Of a stretch of 64,000 nt of DNA, positions 8,439 through 17,896 are shown one piece after another (within the stretch, counting starts at the first letter, position 1; the number at the start of each line of letters is the position of its first letter). This stretch comes from Shewanella subflava (GTDB lineage Bacteria; Pseudomonadota; Gammaproteobacteria; Enterobacterales; Shewanellaceae), in contig NZ_JAPDMX010000028.1 of the NCBI RefSeq assembly GCF_025971955.1, forward strand, positions 124,001-188,000. Reading direction: 5' to 3'. The notes below the pieces were generated by a model. That model worked only from the letters and a program-made list of their open reading frames with translations, searched no databases and had not been told where the DNA came from. A program made the position numbers and the translations under genes.

Positions 8439-10466
8439 TTATTTGGGCGCAATGATAGGTATAATAAGGGTAAAAGTGGTGCCATTGTGGCTGGTAACAC
8501 TAATATCCCCACCTAAAATATTATTGACTATGTTATAAACAATATTCATCCCTAGTCCAGAACCACCTTGACCCAGTTTGGTGGTGAAGAATGGATCAAA
8601 TATCTTATCGATATGGCTAACGGGGATCCCTATACCATTGTCATTGAATTGCAGCTTTATTTTATCATTTTCTTCCAGATAAACTTTGACACTGATATCA
8701 CCCGTTTGCGCGCCATCAAACCCATGAATAATGGCATTATTAAATAAGTTGGTAATAACCTGACCAAAAGGCCCTGGGAAACTGTCCATCATAATGTCCG
8801 CAGGACAATCAATTGAAACGGTATATGTTGAACGCTTAATTTGATGCTTTAAGGTATTGAATACTTCATTGAGCATTTCGTCGAGTAAAAATGATCTGCG
8901 TTGATTACTGGATTGATCGATAGCCACTTGTTTAAAGCTATGGATGAGTTCAGCGGCGCGGTTAAGTGCCTTTTGCATGATCACTAAACCTTCTAAGCTT
9001 TCTTGTTCGAACATTTCTAAATCAGATAAATTGAGTTGTCCTGTTCTGGCTTGGGTCACGAACTCTTTTACCCGAGATTCAAATGTTGAGCTGATGGTGA
9101 CCGCAATGCCTATCGGAGTGTTGATTTCGTGTGATATACCTGCAACCAATGCTCCAAGCGAGGCCATTTTCTCACTGTTAATCAGTTTCTTCTGCGCTTG
9201 TTGTAAGGTATTTAACGCTTGCTGTAACTTATCGCGCTCAAGCTCTAATTGGAGTTTATATTGAGCTTCATTTTTTTGTAACGCATCCAATTGCCTTAGA
9301 TCATGCTGAAATTTTTCGACATTTTTAAAGACATCGCCGAGCTCATCATCATTATGGATAAATTGAATGTTTCGCTCGCCAAGGCGCAATGCATCGACTG
9401 ACTTAGCCAGTTTTTCTATCGGTAAGTAAATGGTCCGCTTAGTATAAAAACTTAATGATATTAATAAAATGATGGTTATCATGGCAAACAGTGCTAGCAG
9501 AATAATACTGCCAATATTGGTACTTTTTAAATCTTCAAGTTGGCTGACAACCTGATTAGATGTGCTGTTAAGTAGCACAGACATTTGCTGTTCAATGTCT
9601 GCAATGTGTGTTTGCTTCAATTGATTAAAAGCATGGGTCGCTGAGGCTAATGATTCAGGGTTATACAGATTAAATAATTGATACCCTCCATCAAGTAATT
9701 GCTCAAATAGTTGCTTTATATGGGTTATATCAGCAACTTCATCCTCATCCTGCTCTAAGGGTTCTAATAATGTAAGCCATTTAACAAAGGCTTCTCCATT
9801 CTCATCAAATTCTTGCTTAGCATTTTTATCATTCAGTAGGTAGCTCGCTAATGCATTTTGCATGTCACCTGCTTCATCTACAAGCTGGAGGTAATAGTGA
9901 ATGGCCGGAATATCATCATAGCGTAGCTCCTCTTCATCCGAACTTTCTTGGGAGCCCTTAATTTCATCTTGAGCCCTAAAGTCAATAATTTTCTCCAGAG
10001 GCTTAGCATTGTTTTCTAACAGATTCGCTGCAATTTGTTTTGCGGCCTTTTCATCCTCAGGAGAATAAACATCAAAAATAAGGGTTTGATATTGCTGGTT
10101 AATGGCGTTACTTAATTGATTAACTTGATAAAAAGCATTGATCTGCTCATTATTAGTTAATAGCTTTTGATGGGAAATAGTTTGTTTGGTGGATTGAAGT
10201 AGGGCTAAGTTTACTTGATATTGCTGTTTTTGATCTTCATAGCCAAGCAAATACAAGGCGGCATTGGTTTGCATGGCTTTTAGTGTAGAGTTCATCGATT
10301 CGATGGCCATTTCCAGCGGCAAATCTGCCCGTAAAATAGCATTGCTGGCGACAAGCATTTTCTGACTAGTAAATGCAAAAATGCTGGCGATAATAATGAC
10401 CAGTAAAGTAATTGAAATAAACACTTTGTTTAGTTGGGTCAGGATTGATTTGCGAGCCATAGCCAT
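8439..10466 (-). CDS. Membrane sensor histidine kinase (HAMP, HisKA, HATPase)
   Basis: 675 aa. Membrane segments at about 14-33 and 319-341 bracket a ~285-residue periplasmic, largely helical sensor region with two acidic patches (SSDEEELRYDD near 175-185; EQDEDEVAD near 238-246). A HAMP-like linker (about 343-395), a coiled coil (395-430), HisKA with phospho-acceptor H446 (ALVAGISHEINTPIG), then HATPase motifs: an N-box around ITNLFNNAIIHGF, DNGIGIP and GQGGSGLGM. It presumably phosphorylates the REC-EAL protein encoded next to it and so lowers or modulates cyclic di-GMP; the stimulus is unknown. Confidence 0.93.
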   Translation of the reverse strand: MAMARKSILTQLNKVFISITLLVIIIASIFAFTSQKMLVASNAILRADLPLEMAIESMNSTLKAMQTNAALYLLGYEDQKQQYQVNLALLQSTKQTISHQKLLTNNEQINAFYQVNQLSNAINQQYQTLIFDVYSPEDEKAAKQIAANLLENNAKPLEKIIDFRAQDEIKGSQESSDEEELRYDDIPAIHYYLQLVDEAGDMQNALASYLLNDKNAKQEFDENGEAFVKWLTLLEPLEQDEDEVADITHIKQLFEQLLDGGYQLFNLYNPESLASATHAFNQLKQTHIADIEQQMSVLLNSTSNQVVSQLEDLKSTNIGSIILLALFAMITIILLISLSFYTKRTIYLPIEKLAKSVDALRLGERNIQFIHNDDELGDVFKNVEKFQHDLRQLDALQKNEAQYKLQLELERDKLQQALNTLQQAQKKLINSEKMASLGALVAGISHEINTPIGIAVTISSTFESRVKEFVTQARTGQLNLSDLEMFEQESLEGLVIMQKALNRAAELIHSFKQVAIDQSSNQRRSFLLDEMLNEVFNTLKHQIKRSTYTVSIDCPADIMMDSFPGPFGQVITNLFNNAIIHGFDGAQTGDISVKVYLEENDKIKLQFNDNGIGIPVSHIDKIFDPFFTTKLGQGGSGLGMNIVYNIVNNILGGDISVTSHNGTTFTLIIPIIAPK

Positions 10467-10530
10467 ATTTGTTGTAGATTGAATGGTTTAAGTGTAGCAA
10501 AGGATATTTAAAAGCGAATAAAATAAACAC

Positions 10531-10563
10531 AAAAAAAGGTATAACAAATACAATTGTTATACC
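10531..10563 (-). terminator. Intrinsic terminator of the peroxiredoxin gene
   Basis: Perfect 10-bp stem GGTATAACAA / TTGTTATACC followed, on the minus strand, by a run of seven T. It lies 36 bases past the stop of the gene at 10599-11228. Confidence 0.85.
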
Positions 10564-10598
10564 CAAACTGGAGCATGAAAGTGAGCAGTAGTTGCTGG

Positions 10599-11228
10599 TT
10601 AGTTCAGTAAACTGGCTGCCGATAAGATCAGCTCTGGTGCAGGGCGCACTTTGTAATTAGGATTGGCATACATAAATTGAATGAGACCGGTTTTATCGAT
10701 CATATAAATCGCAGGGACAGGTAACACTAAACGTGCTTCCCCAGTAGGCATGTTAAACAGGGGATTAGAAACACCTAACTTTGCCTGATACATTTTAGTC
10801 ACCTTGTCACTGGTATAAAACGCTAAACCGAATGCTTGAGCGGCTTGCAGGTGTTGATCCGATAACAACAGATAATTGAGTTTATTTTGGGTTATTGAGG
10901 CTTTGAGTTTTTCGGGTGAGTCAGGTGAAATACCCACCAGTTGTATATTCATTGCCAATAGCTGAGATTCAATTGCTTGCAGTTGTCCCATTTGAACATT
11001 GCAAAATGGGCACCAGCCGCCACGGTAAAAAAACAATATGGTATTCTTGTGGCTAACTAACTCTTTTAAATTAACATCTTCACCTTCAACGGTTTGTAAG
11101 CTGATGTTGGGGAGCTCATGACCGTTCAGTAATGGGCTGATATTATTTTCATCTATGGCGATGGGGTTGGCTGTGGTGGTGAAGCTCAAAAGCGCTATTG
11201 CAGCTGTGATGATTAATTTAGTCAACAT
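10599..11228 (-). CDS. Exported peroxiredoxin-like AhpC/TSA family protein
   Basis: About 209 aa. Signal peptide MLTKLIITAAIALLSFTTTA, then a thioredoxin-fold AhpC/TSA domain with the active-site stretch FFYRGGWCPFCNVQMGQL (CPFC), and VGISPDSPEKLKAS, typical of PRX-like2 proteins. Predicted to reduce peroxides or act as a thiol oxidoreductase in the periplasm. I start at 11228 because AGGA lies 6 bases before that ATG and a signal peptide begins there; the frame is open to 11486, but the extra 86 residues look spurious. It diverges from the small gene at 11330. Confidence 0.85.
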   Translation of the reverse strand: MLTKLIITAAIALLSFTTTANPIAIDENNISPLLNGHELPNISLQTVEGEDVNLKELVSHKNTILFFYRGGWCPFCNVQMGQLQAIESQLLAMNIQLVGISPDSPEKLKASITQNKLNYLLLSDQHLQAAQAFGLAFYTSDKVTKMYQAKLGVSNPLFNMPTGEARLVLPVPAIYMIDKTGLIQFMYANPNYKVRPAPELILSAASLLN

Positions 11229-11329
11229 GCAGTGTCCTGAAAGTGTAATAGTATGGATTAACGCAATAGACCAGAATATGGGATAAAAACTTTCATCAAA
11301 ACCCAAATGGATGATAACAAGGAGGTAAA

Positions 11330-11548
11330 ATGCGCCCAACATTAAGACAAAACGTGATTGCGGTTTGTCAGCGTAAAATCCAGCAAAAAGGTGACAATGT
11401 CGGCTTATCTTTTTATGCATTTTTTGCCAATAAAAATGATCAACCTGAATTGCTGATGGAGGCTGCAACGTGGTGGATACAAACACATCAACTCGACCAT
11501 TTTGAAAAAGCGGTAAAGATTATGGCTTTGATTCAAGATGGAAAATAA
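11330..11548 (+). CDS. Small conserved protein, DUF6500-like
   Basis: 72 aa, preceded by a near-perfect ribosome site (AAGGAGGTAAA-ATG). The sequence has LSFYAFFANKNDQPELLMEAATWWIQTHQLDHFEKAVKI, in effect a compact helical protein with conserved-looking aromatic residues. I believe this is the DUF6500 family, from memory only; function unknown. It lies 38 bases before an NTF2-like gene and may be cotranscribed with it. Confidence 0.75.
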   Translation: MRPTLRQNVIAVCQRKIQQKGDNVGLSFYAFFANKNDQPELLMEAATWWIQTHQLDHFEKAVKIMALIQDGK

Positions 11549-11586
11549 ACTAAAGCCGTTAAATGAGGTTTGAGGATAAAAGATTA

Positions 11587-11961
11587 ATGCCAAGCGATTA
11601 TAGTGCCCAAGAATTAGCGACTATCTCATTGATAGATAAACAGCTAGAGGCTTACAATGCCAGAGATATAGAAGCGTTTGTTGCTACCTATCATGATGAT
11701 ATTGAGGTTTACACTTTAACAGGTGGACTGCAATATCAAGGTAAACCTACTTTAAAAGCAAAATATGGTGCTAAGTTCGCGGGACTTAAATATTTGCATG
11801 CCACTTCATTAACCCGGATTGTGCAAGGCCAGTATTTGGTTGACCATGAGTTAGCAGAATCCGCCAGTGAAGATGAAAATACCATTGATAGAAGTGTTAA
11901 AGTCATCGCCGCATATGAAGTAGAACAGGGGCTAATTCGGCGGGTAACCTTTATGGGTTAA
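11587..11961 (+). CDS. NTF2-like / SnoaL-like protein
   Basis: About 124 aa. Cone-shaped alpha+beta fold pattern of the SnoaL/steroid-isomerase-like superfamily: IDKQLEAYNARDIEAFVATYHDDIEVYTLTG, then GKPTLKAKYGAKFAG and a C-terminal VKVIAAYEVEQGLIRRVTF strand pair. The family includes enzymes and ligand-binding proteins; the substrate here is unknown. An upstream ATG at 11563 is possible, but GAGG lies about 11 bases before 11587 and the family start fits it better. Confidence 0.78.
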   Translation: MPSDYSAQELATISLIDKQLEAYNARDIEAFVATYHDDIEVYTLTGGLQYQGKPTLKAKYGAKFAGLKYLHATSLTRIVQGQYLVDHELAESASEDENTIDRSVKVIAAYEVEQGLIRRVTFMG

Positions 11962-12030
11962 CTTTGACAAAAGCATAAAAAACGCGACCTTACGACCGCG
12001 CTAAAATGCTAATTTGAATCTAAATTAAGG

Positions 12031-13332
12031 TTACTTAATCTTTTTATATTTTACCGAATCTTTGGTTTTACCCACGGTCACGCGGCGACCTTGCATGCTT
12101 TTTTCTGCAATCATCTGTGCACTGGCTCCGTCATCACGCTGCTTACTTTTTGCAAAGCTACGGCGTTTTTGGATCTGCTTTAGCAACAACTCACGGTTAC
12201 TGACTTCATAACCTGGTACGGTAATACGGCGAATTTTTTGGCCAATCAATTTTTCAATATCGGCTAAAGTACGTTCTTCTTCACGGCTGACAAATGAGAT
12301 GGCAATGCCTGACTTTCCGGCACGGCCTGTACGGCCGATGCGGTGCACATAATCTTCTGCTAAAAAAGGAAGATCGTAGTTTACAACATACTGCAAATCA
12401 GGAATGTCTAAGCCACGGGCTGCGACTTCAGTTGAAACCAATACACGGATTTTGCCTTCCATAAATTCACGAAGGGCACGGCGGCGACTGCCTTGGGCTT
12501 TTTCGCCATGCACTACCGAGGTTGGAATGCCATCTAAATTAAGCTCTTTTACTAAGCGATCGCAGTCTTCACGCGTGGCACTGAAAACCATGACTTTATG
12601 CCAGTTTTTAGTGCCAATCAGTTCCGATAATAACTCACGCTTACGACGTTGCTCGACTGGGTAAACCACTTGACTGATCGTGTCTGCGGTACTGTTTTGA
12701 TCGTTAGCAGCAATAATTTTAGGTTTGTCTAACATCTCGTTAGCCAGTTTTTTAACCGCGGTCGAGAAGGTGGCTGAGAACAATAAGTTTTGACGATTTT
12801 TATTCACGGCTTGCATGATTTTTTCAATATCGGCACTAAAGCCCATATCTAACATGCGGTCGGCTTCATCTAATACTAAAAAGTCGACGTGGGATAAACT
12901 CAAGTTACACGATAAAATGTGCTCGAGTAATCGCCCTGGGGTTGCCACAATTACATCGGTACCGCGTTTCATTTTAACGGCTTGGCTGTCCATTTTTACA
13001 CCGCCATAAATGGTCAGTACATTGATGTCCATGTATTTACCGTAGGCAGTAATGTTGTCAGCAACTTGAGCCGCTAATTCACGGGTTGGGGTTAAAATCA
13101 GTACGCGGGTATTTGAGGCGATTCTTTCTTTAGGCTTTTCCATCATTTTTTGTAAGATAGGTAAAGCAAAGGCAGCCGTTTTACCTGTGCCGGTTTGGGC
13201 ACTGGCTAGTACATCTGAGCCACGACGAATGGCTGGAATGGCTTGACGCTGAATAGGGGTCATTGTCTGATAACCGCATTCAGCGATCGCGCGGAGTAGT
13301 TCTGGTGCGAAGCTAAAAGATTCAAATTTCAT
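12031..13332 (-). CDS. rhlE: DEAD-box ATP-dependent RNA helicase, RhlE-type
   Basis: 433 aa. All core motifs are visible: Q motif (GYQTMTPIQRQAIP), I (AQTGTGKT), Ia (PTRELA), Ib (TPGRL), II (DEAD), III (SAT), IV (VMVFSAT), V (ARGLDIP) and VI (HRIGRTGRAG). The basic C-terminal tail (about 370-433) resembles RhlE-type proteins, which remodel RNA in ribosome assembly and mRNA decay. The ~230 bases upstream hold no gene and may include a 5' leader, as is common for helicase genes induced by cold. It is distinct from the second helicase at 43216-44451. Confidence 0.88.
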   Translation of the reverse strand: MKFESFSFAPELLRAIAECGYQTMTPIQRQAIPAIRRGSDVLASAQTGTGKTAAFALPILQKMMEKPKERIASNTRVLILTPTRELAAQVADNITAYGKYMDINVLTIYGGVKMDSQAVKMKRGTDVIVATPGRLLEHILSCNLSLSHVDFLVLDEADRMLDMGFSADIEKIMQAVNKNRQNLLFSATFSTAVKKLANEMLDKPKIIAANDQNSTADTISQVVYPVEQRRKRELLSELIGTKNWHKVMVFSATREDCDRLVKELNLDGIPTSVVHGEKAQGSRRRALREFMEGKIRVLVSTEVAARGLDIPDLQYVVNYDLPFLAEDYVHRIGRTGRAGKSGIAISFVSREEERTLADIEKLIGQKIRRITVPGYEVSNRELLLKQIQKRRSFAKSKQRDDGASAQMIAEKSMQGRRVTVGKTKDSVKYKKIK

Positions 13333-13513
13333 GGTTTCAGTTCCTAATTAAGCTGCAAGCCGACAATCTATTCGGCGGGGATTTGGCATTCTTGGGTCTA
13401 TTTCAACGCTACACTAAAGCCTAATAACGCATTAGCGGTTCGTTTTGACGGGCGCGGATTATACCAAACTTTTATACAGAGTTTGTATAGTTCTTGCGCT
13501 TTATCAAATAAAA

Positions 13514-13538
13514 ACGGCGATCATTGAATGATCGCCGT
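13514..13538 (-). terminator. Intrinsic terminator of the M24 aminopeptidase gene
   Basis: Stem ACGGCGATCA / TGATCGCCGT with a TTGAA loop; on the minus strand it is followed by TTTTATTTG. It lies 24 bases past the stop of the gene at 13563-15356. Confidence 0.88.
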
Positions 13539-13562
13539 GTTATATGGATACAATTTATTGCG

Positions 13563-15356
13563 TTAAATTGCCGCGGTTACTTTATTTAACCATGTTAAAT
13601 CATCGCCTTGCATAAATGGTGTCAAGGTATCACGTACTTTGGCGTGATATTGATTAAACCAGTTGATTTCAGCATCAGTGAGTAATGACTTATCAATTAA
13701 ACGGGCATCGATAGGGATCAATGTAATCGCATCGAACTCATACATTTCACGCTCGCTGCCTGTTAATGCTGCGCAATGTTGTACTATCACTAAGTTCTCT
13801 ATACGAATACCAAAGCCATTAGTACGGTAGTAGCCTGGCTCGTTTGATAACACCATGCCAGGAAGCAAAGCCACATTGTTCAGATTTTTACCGATACGCT
13901 GTGGGCCTTCATGCACACTTAAAAAGTGGCCTACACCATGACCTGTGCCGTGGTCATAGTCAAAACCATGTTGCCATAAATGTTGGCGAGCAAAGGCATC
14001 AAGCTGTTGACCTGAAGTGCCCTTAGGGAAACGAGCTAAATCTAAAGCGATATGGCCTTTTAGCACTAAGGTGACCATTTTGCGTTGTTCGTCAGTGACA
14101 TCGCCAATCGCAATGGTACGGGTAACATCTGTTGTGCCATCTAAGTACTGGGCACCAGAATCCACTAGGTAGATACTGTTCATTGTCATGGTGCTAGGCG
14201 TGCCATTATTATGATTGTAATGACACATCGCAGCGTTCGGGCCTGTGGCAGAAATCGTATCGAAGCTTGGCTCGCGGTAAAGTGAGTCTTGTAAACGATA
14301 ACTTTCTAATTGCGTCGCTAATACGCCTTCATCATGCATAATGCCTTGTTCAACCTGGTTATCTAACCAAGCTAAAAAGCGAGACACGGCCACACCATCA
14401 CGCACATGACACGCTCTCATGCCAGCTAACTCAGCAGCATTTTTTTGCGCTTTGGGTAAGGCTACAGGATCAAGTCCGGCAATCAGTTTTGCACCCGCCG
14501 CTTGAGCTTGCAGTTGTGAAAATGCGTTGGCTGAATGGGGATCCGCCAGTAATTTCATGCCTTTTAATTCTGCTAGCGCGTTTACCAGCTCCGCTTCATC
14601 TTTTACCGTGACGCCTTGTCCCACATGTTCAGCAAAACCGCTAGGCACTTTGTTTAAGTCAGTAAATAAGGTCATGTCGCCATTTGTTGCGAGTAATGCG
14701 CTACCTAGGATAACCGGCAGACGGGGCACATCGTTACCACGAATATTCAGTAACCAGCAAAAAGAATCGAGTGCGGCAATAAGAGCGACGTCAGCACCTT
14801 GTTTTTTAACTAAAGCGCCTATTTGCTGACGCTTCTCTAGGCTGTTTCTGCCTGCACCTTCATGGCTGAAAAGGGTGAAAGCTGATGTTGGTAGCTGTGG
14901 ACGGTCTTGCCAGTGCACATCAATCGGATTTTGTTTTACATCAACTAACTCAATATCAGCTTTATCAAATTGCGCCTTAGCTTGTTGGTACCAGGCTAAA
15001 GTATGTAAACGGCTATCAATACCGACTTTGCTTCCAGCGCTTAGGGTGTCAACTAACCATTCAATCTGAGGGTCATCGGTTAGGCTTAAAAACTGATACA
15101 AAGAGCTGTCTACTTGCTTTGGAACCTGAACGGTATAACGGCCATCAGTAAAGAGGGCTGCGGTATCTTTTAATACTATGGCCATACCCGCAGAGCCAGT
15201 GAAACCTGTGGCCCAACGAAGTCGCTCATTTCTGACTGGAACGTATTCACCAAGATATTCATCCGCGCGAGGAATAATAAAAGCATCGATATTTTCAAGG
15301 GCAAGTTGCAGGCGAATAGCGCTTAGACGTTCTGCAATAACAGCTGATTGGGGCAT
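13563..15356 (-). CDS. Xaa-Pro aminopeptidase (M24B family)
   Basis: 597 aa, the long three-domain aminopeptidase P form: two creatinase-like N-terminal domains (about 10-135 and 155-310), a catalytic pita-bread domain (about 315-530) and a C-terminal M24C-type extension. Metal ligands can be seen: D in YLVDSGAQYLDGTTDVTRT (two Asp), H in GHGVGHFLSVHEGP, E in LSNEPGYY and E in FGIRIENL. It removes an N-terminal residue ahead of proline and needs two metal ions. It is divergent from a second M24 peptidase (15590-16810), with operator-like palindromes between them. Confidence 0.92.
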   Translation of the reverse strand: MPQSAVIAERLSAIRLQLALENIDAFIIPRADEYLGEYVPVRNERLRWATGFTGSAGMAIVLKDTAALFTDGRYTVQVPKQVDSSLYQFLSLTDDPQIEWLVDTLSAGSKVGIDSRLHTLAWYQQAKAQFDKADIELVDVKQNPIDVHWQDRPQLPTSAFTLFSHEGAGRNSLEKRQQIGALVKKQGADVALIAALDSFCWLLNIRGNDVPRLPVILGSALLATNGDMTLFTDLNKVPSGFAEHVGQGVTVKDEAELVNALAELKGMKLLADPHSANAFSQLQAQAAGAKLIAGLDPVALPKAQKNAAELAGMRACHVRDGVAVSRFLAWLDNQVEQGIMHDEGVLATQLESYRLQDSLYREPSFDTISATGPNAAMCHYNHNNGTPSTMTMNSIYLVDSGAQYLDGTTDVTRTIAIGDVTDEQRKMVTLVLKGHIALDLARFPKGTSGQQLDAFARQHLWQHGFDYDHGTGHGVGHFLSVHEGPQRIGKNLNNVALLPGMVLSNEPGYYRTNGFGIRIENLVIVQHCAALTGSEREMYEFDAITLIPIDARLIDKSLLTDAEINWFNQYHAKVRDTLTPFMQGDDLTWLNKVTAAI

Positions 15357-15432
15357 AAAGAGTCGACTCCTGTGATAGGGTTGAGCTAGAAAGTAGCATG
15401 GCCTGATTATCTCAAGCTCGGATGTTATGTTG

Positions 15433-15455
15433 CAAGTTAACTGTACTTTAACTTG
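15433..15455. promoter_or_regulatory. Inverted repeat, possible operator
   Basis: Perfect 8-bp arms CAAGTTAA / TTAACTTG separated by seven bases, in the intergenic region between the two divergent M24 peptidase genes. No regulator is assigned. Confidence 0.4.
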
Positions 15456-15477
15456 ACCTAACCAATTGTAACTTTAT

Positions 15478-15489
15478 ATTGTATACAAT
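15478..15489. promoter_or_regulatory. 12-bp palindrome ATTGTATACAAT, possible operator
   Basis: Perfect palindrome about 100 bases before the 15590 start. Sites of this form are common for GntR-family regulators, but no such gene is in the window. A related TGTATACAATATAC string precedes the transporter gene at 58909. Confidence 0.4.
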
Positions 15490-15589
15490 TTCAATCATGC
15501 TTAACATTGTATTATCACCCTCATCAGCGACCAATATGTGCTAGTTTGAGGGAAATCTGAGTTAATCATTCACTTAATATGGAGTAAAA

Positions 15590-16810
15590 ATGACAATAGG
15601 TATTGGCGGCGTAAGCCCACAACAAGCCCTTGAAGGCTTAACAAATATGACTCAAGGTGTTGAACCTATTGCTTTATCAGAGTTTGAAGCTCGTATTGCC
15701 AAAGCGCAGCATATCATGCAGCAGCAAGGTATTGATGCGCTTTACTTAAATGCGGGCACCAATCTTTACTACTTTACTGGCACACGTTGGTATGCCAGTG
15801 AGCGCTTGGTCGGTGCCATTTTACCCGCCACTGGCAAAGTGCAATATATTGCGCCTGCTTTTGAGCTTGATACATTGCAAGGCTTTATGGTGGTAAAAGG
15901 CGAGGTAAACACCTGGCATGAAGATGAAAGCCCTTATGTACTGGTTGCAAAAACGCTTAACCAGATGGGGTTTGACCTTACTCGGGCAAAATTAGCCATC
16001 GATGAGTCAACCTCCTATTTCATCAGTAATGGCATTGCTAAAGCTGCGCCGCAATTAACATTGGTTGATGCGAAAACGGTGACGGCAGGTTGTCGGATGA
16101 TTAAATCATCCACAGAGCTGGCGTTGATTCAACAGGCGATGAATATGACCCTTGAAGTGCATAAAGCGGCGGCCAGTATTTTGCGTGAAGGTATCACAAC
16201 CGATGAAGTGACAGCCTTTATCGATGCCGCGCACCGTAAAGTAGGTGCCTCTCGTGGTTCTTATTTTTGCATTGTGTTATTTGGTGAAGATACCGCATAT
16301 CCGCATGGCGTGAAGTCGCCTAAAGCCTTATCTAAAAATGATACCGTGCTAATTGATACAGGTTGCCAACTAGAAGGCTATAACTCAGATATCACCCGTA
16401 CTTATGTGTTTGGTGAGCCCAGCGCGCGTCAACGCGAATTATGGCAGTTAGAGCAACAAGCTCAATTAGCGGCGTTTAATTTCGCTAAAGTTGATTTACC
16501 CTGTGGTGATGTTGATACGGCGGCTAGGCAGGTATTAGAACAAGCGGGCTTTGGCCCAGGCTATGCCGTACCGGGATTACCGCATCGTACCGGACATGGT
16601 ATTGGTTTAGATATTCATGAATGGCCATATCTGGTGAAAAGCGATCGTACCCCATTAGCCGCGGGAATGTGTTTCAGTAATGAACCTATGTTATGTGTAC
16701 CTGGGGAATTTGGCATTCGCCATGAAGATCATTTCTACATGACCGCAGAGGGCGCTAAGTGGTTTACCTTACCCGCCAAATCCATTGATGATCCGTTTTA
16801 CCTCGGATAA
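15590..16810 (+). CDS. M24 family metallopeptidase (Xaa-Pro dipeptidase-like)
   Basis: 406 aa. Creatinase-like N-terminal domain (about 30-165) and M24 catalytic domain (about 175-395). Five metal ligands are visible: D in VLIDTGCQ, D in YNSDITRT, H in RTGHGIGLDIHE, E in FSNEPML and E in FGIRHEDHFYM. It probably cleaves dipeptides or short peptides with proline in second position. The ~230-base region shared with the divergent aminopeptidase suggests joint control of proline-peptide use. A strong terminator follows. Confidence 0.9.
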   Translation: MTIGIGGVSPQQALEGLTNMTQGVEPIALSEFEARIAKAQHIMQQQGIDALYLNAGTNLYYFTGTRWYASERLVGAILPATGKVQYIAPAFELDTLQGFMVVKGEVNTWHEDESPYVLVAKTLNQMGFDLTRAKLAIDESTSYFISNGIAKAAPQLTLVDAKTVTAGCRMIKSSTELALIQQAMNMTLEVHKAAASILREGITTDEVTAFIDAAHRKVGASRGSYFCIVLFGEDTAYPHGVKSPKALSKNDTVLIDTGCQLEGYNSDITRTYVFGEPSARQRELWQLEQQAQLAAFNFAKVDLPCGDVDTAARQVLEQAGFGPGYAVPGLPHRTGHGIGLDIHEWPYLVKSDRTPLAAGMCFSNEPMLCVPGEFGIRHEDHFYMTAEGAKWFTLPAKSIDDPFYLG

Positions 16811-16837
16811 CCCATGCGAGTATGTGGTGAATAATTC

Positions 16838-16872
16838 AGCCTCCATCAGCCTAAGTTGATGGAGGCTTTTTT
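16838..16872 (+). terminator. Intrinsic terminator
   Basis: Stem AGCCTCCATCA / TGATGGAGGCT with an eight-base loop and a TTTTTT tail, 27 bases after the M24 peptidase stop. Confidence 0.92.
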
Positions 16873-16897
16873 ATGTCGCCTTGTGAATTTATCGTGT

Positions 16898-17896
16898 TTA
16901 GTTACGTCTGATAAAGGATTCAATATAAGCGGCAGAGCGTGCATTTAATATTGGGTCAGCCGATGCAGATATGCCTTTAGGTAATTGCAATGGATTAAAA
17001 ATACCTTTATCACACTCTATGGTGGCTTTCGCATCGTCATGCTGACCGTTAATAATCACTTGGCCGATTAACAGCCGTTGTCGAGACGTCGGCCAAACAA
17101 TAGTAGGATCATTCACCTTATCTTGTTTTTCGGCAAGTTGAACATATAGATCCCAGGTGGCGGGTGTCGTGGCTATTCGATTGGTCAATTCTTGTTGTAA
17201 AAAATGATCCGGCTTTTGAGCAAGCTCTGCTGCTGATGCGGCTATCACGCCGTCTACAGGCTCAAAAATCCATCTGCCCGCAACGGGCTCGCCATTATTT
17301 GAGGTGAACATAAAGCTATTGACACCAAAATAGCGGTTGTCTGCATAACTGCTTGTTGGCGGGAGCTTTTTAATATATTCAAAAAAAGCTTTAGCATCTG
17401 GTTTATTGTCAATCAGCCATTGTTTGCCTTCATTACCTTGTTTTACTTTGGTTTGAAACGTAAAAAAATCATCAAGATTACTGGCAAAAAACACCTCGGC
17501 ATTTGAGGTAACAAAATGCAAACTTTCAGTCTCACCATTTAGCTTAAGCGACATAAAGCGCCCAGCGGTTTTATCCGATGATTGTGGATTGGTGCCACCT
17601 AATGAAAAACGGGCAACGACATCAATATTGCTTTGGGTGAAAAACGGGATTGCCAATGTCTCTGTAACTTGCGGGTTCGGCTTAAACACGCCAGAGGTGC
17701 AAAAACCATTAGCATGATTGCGTAACTTCACCTTTTTACCCGCATCGCGGCTGATATCATCAGGCGTGCCATTAACCGCATCCACTAAATCAGAGATGGT
17801 TTTTTCTGTGGCTGCAGCGGGTAACATCAACATTGGTAAAGCGGTAAATAGACTTGCTTTGATTAGCATTGAAAGTGTGCGAGTGTGCATTGTCAT
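16898..17896 (-). CDS. Exported catalase-family peroxidase
   Basis: 332 aa. Signal peptide about residues 1-29 (LPAAA-T). The remainder follows the short catalase-related peroxidase family: distal His in LRNHANGFCTSGVF (H61), VVARFSLGG, AGRFMSLKLNG, a TSNAEVFFASNLDDFFTF segment and TSRQRLLIGQVIING. The length is well below the ~480 aa of full heme catalases and matches the SrpA-like exported group. Predicted to reduce hydrogen or organic peroxides in the periplasm using heme. Confidence 0.86.
   Translation of the reverse strand: MTMHTRTLSMLIKASLFTALPMLMLPAAATEKTISDLVDAVNGTPDDISRDAGKKVKLRNHANGFCTSGVFKPNPQVTETLAIPFFTQSNIDVVARFSLGGTNPQSSDKTAGRFMSLKLNGETESLHFVTSNAEVFFASNLDDFFTFQTKVKQGNEGKQWLIDNKPDAKAFFEYIKKLPPTSSYADNRYFGVNSFMFTSNNGEPVAGRWIFEPVDGVIAASAAELAQKPDHFLQQELTNRIATTPATWDLYVQLAEKQDKVNDPTIVWPTSRQRLLIGQVIINGQHDDAKATIECDKGIFNPLQLPKGISASADPILNARSAAYIESFIRRN

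Noticed and set aside
11970-12005. Terminator after the RhlE-type helicase gene
   Set aside because: Only a 4-5-bp CGCG stem with a ten-base loop is visible before the T-run; too weak to list.
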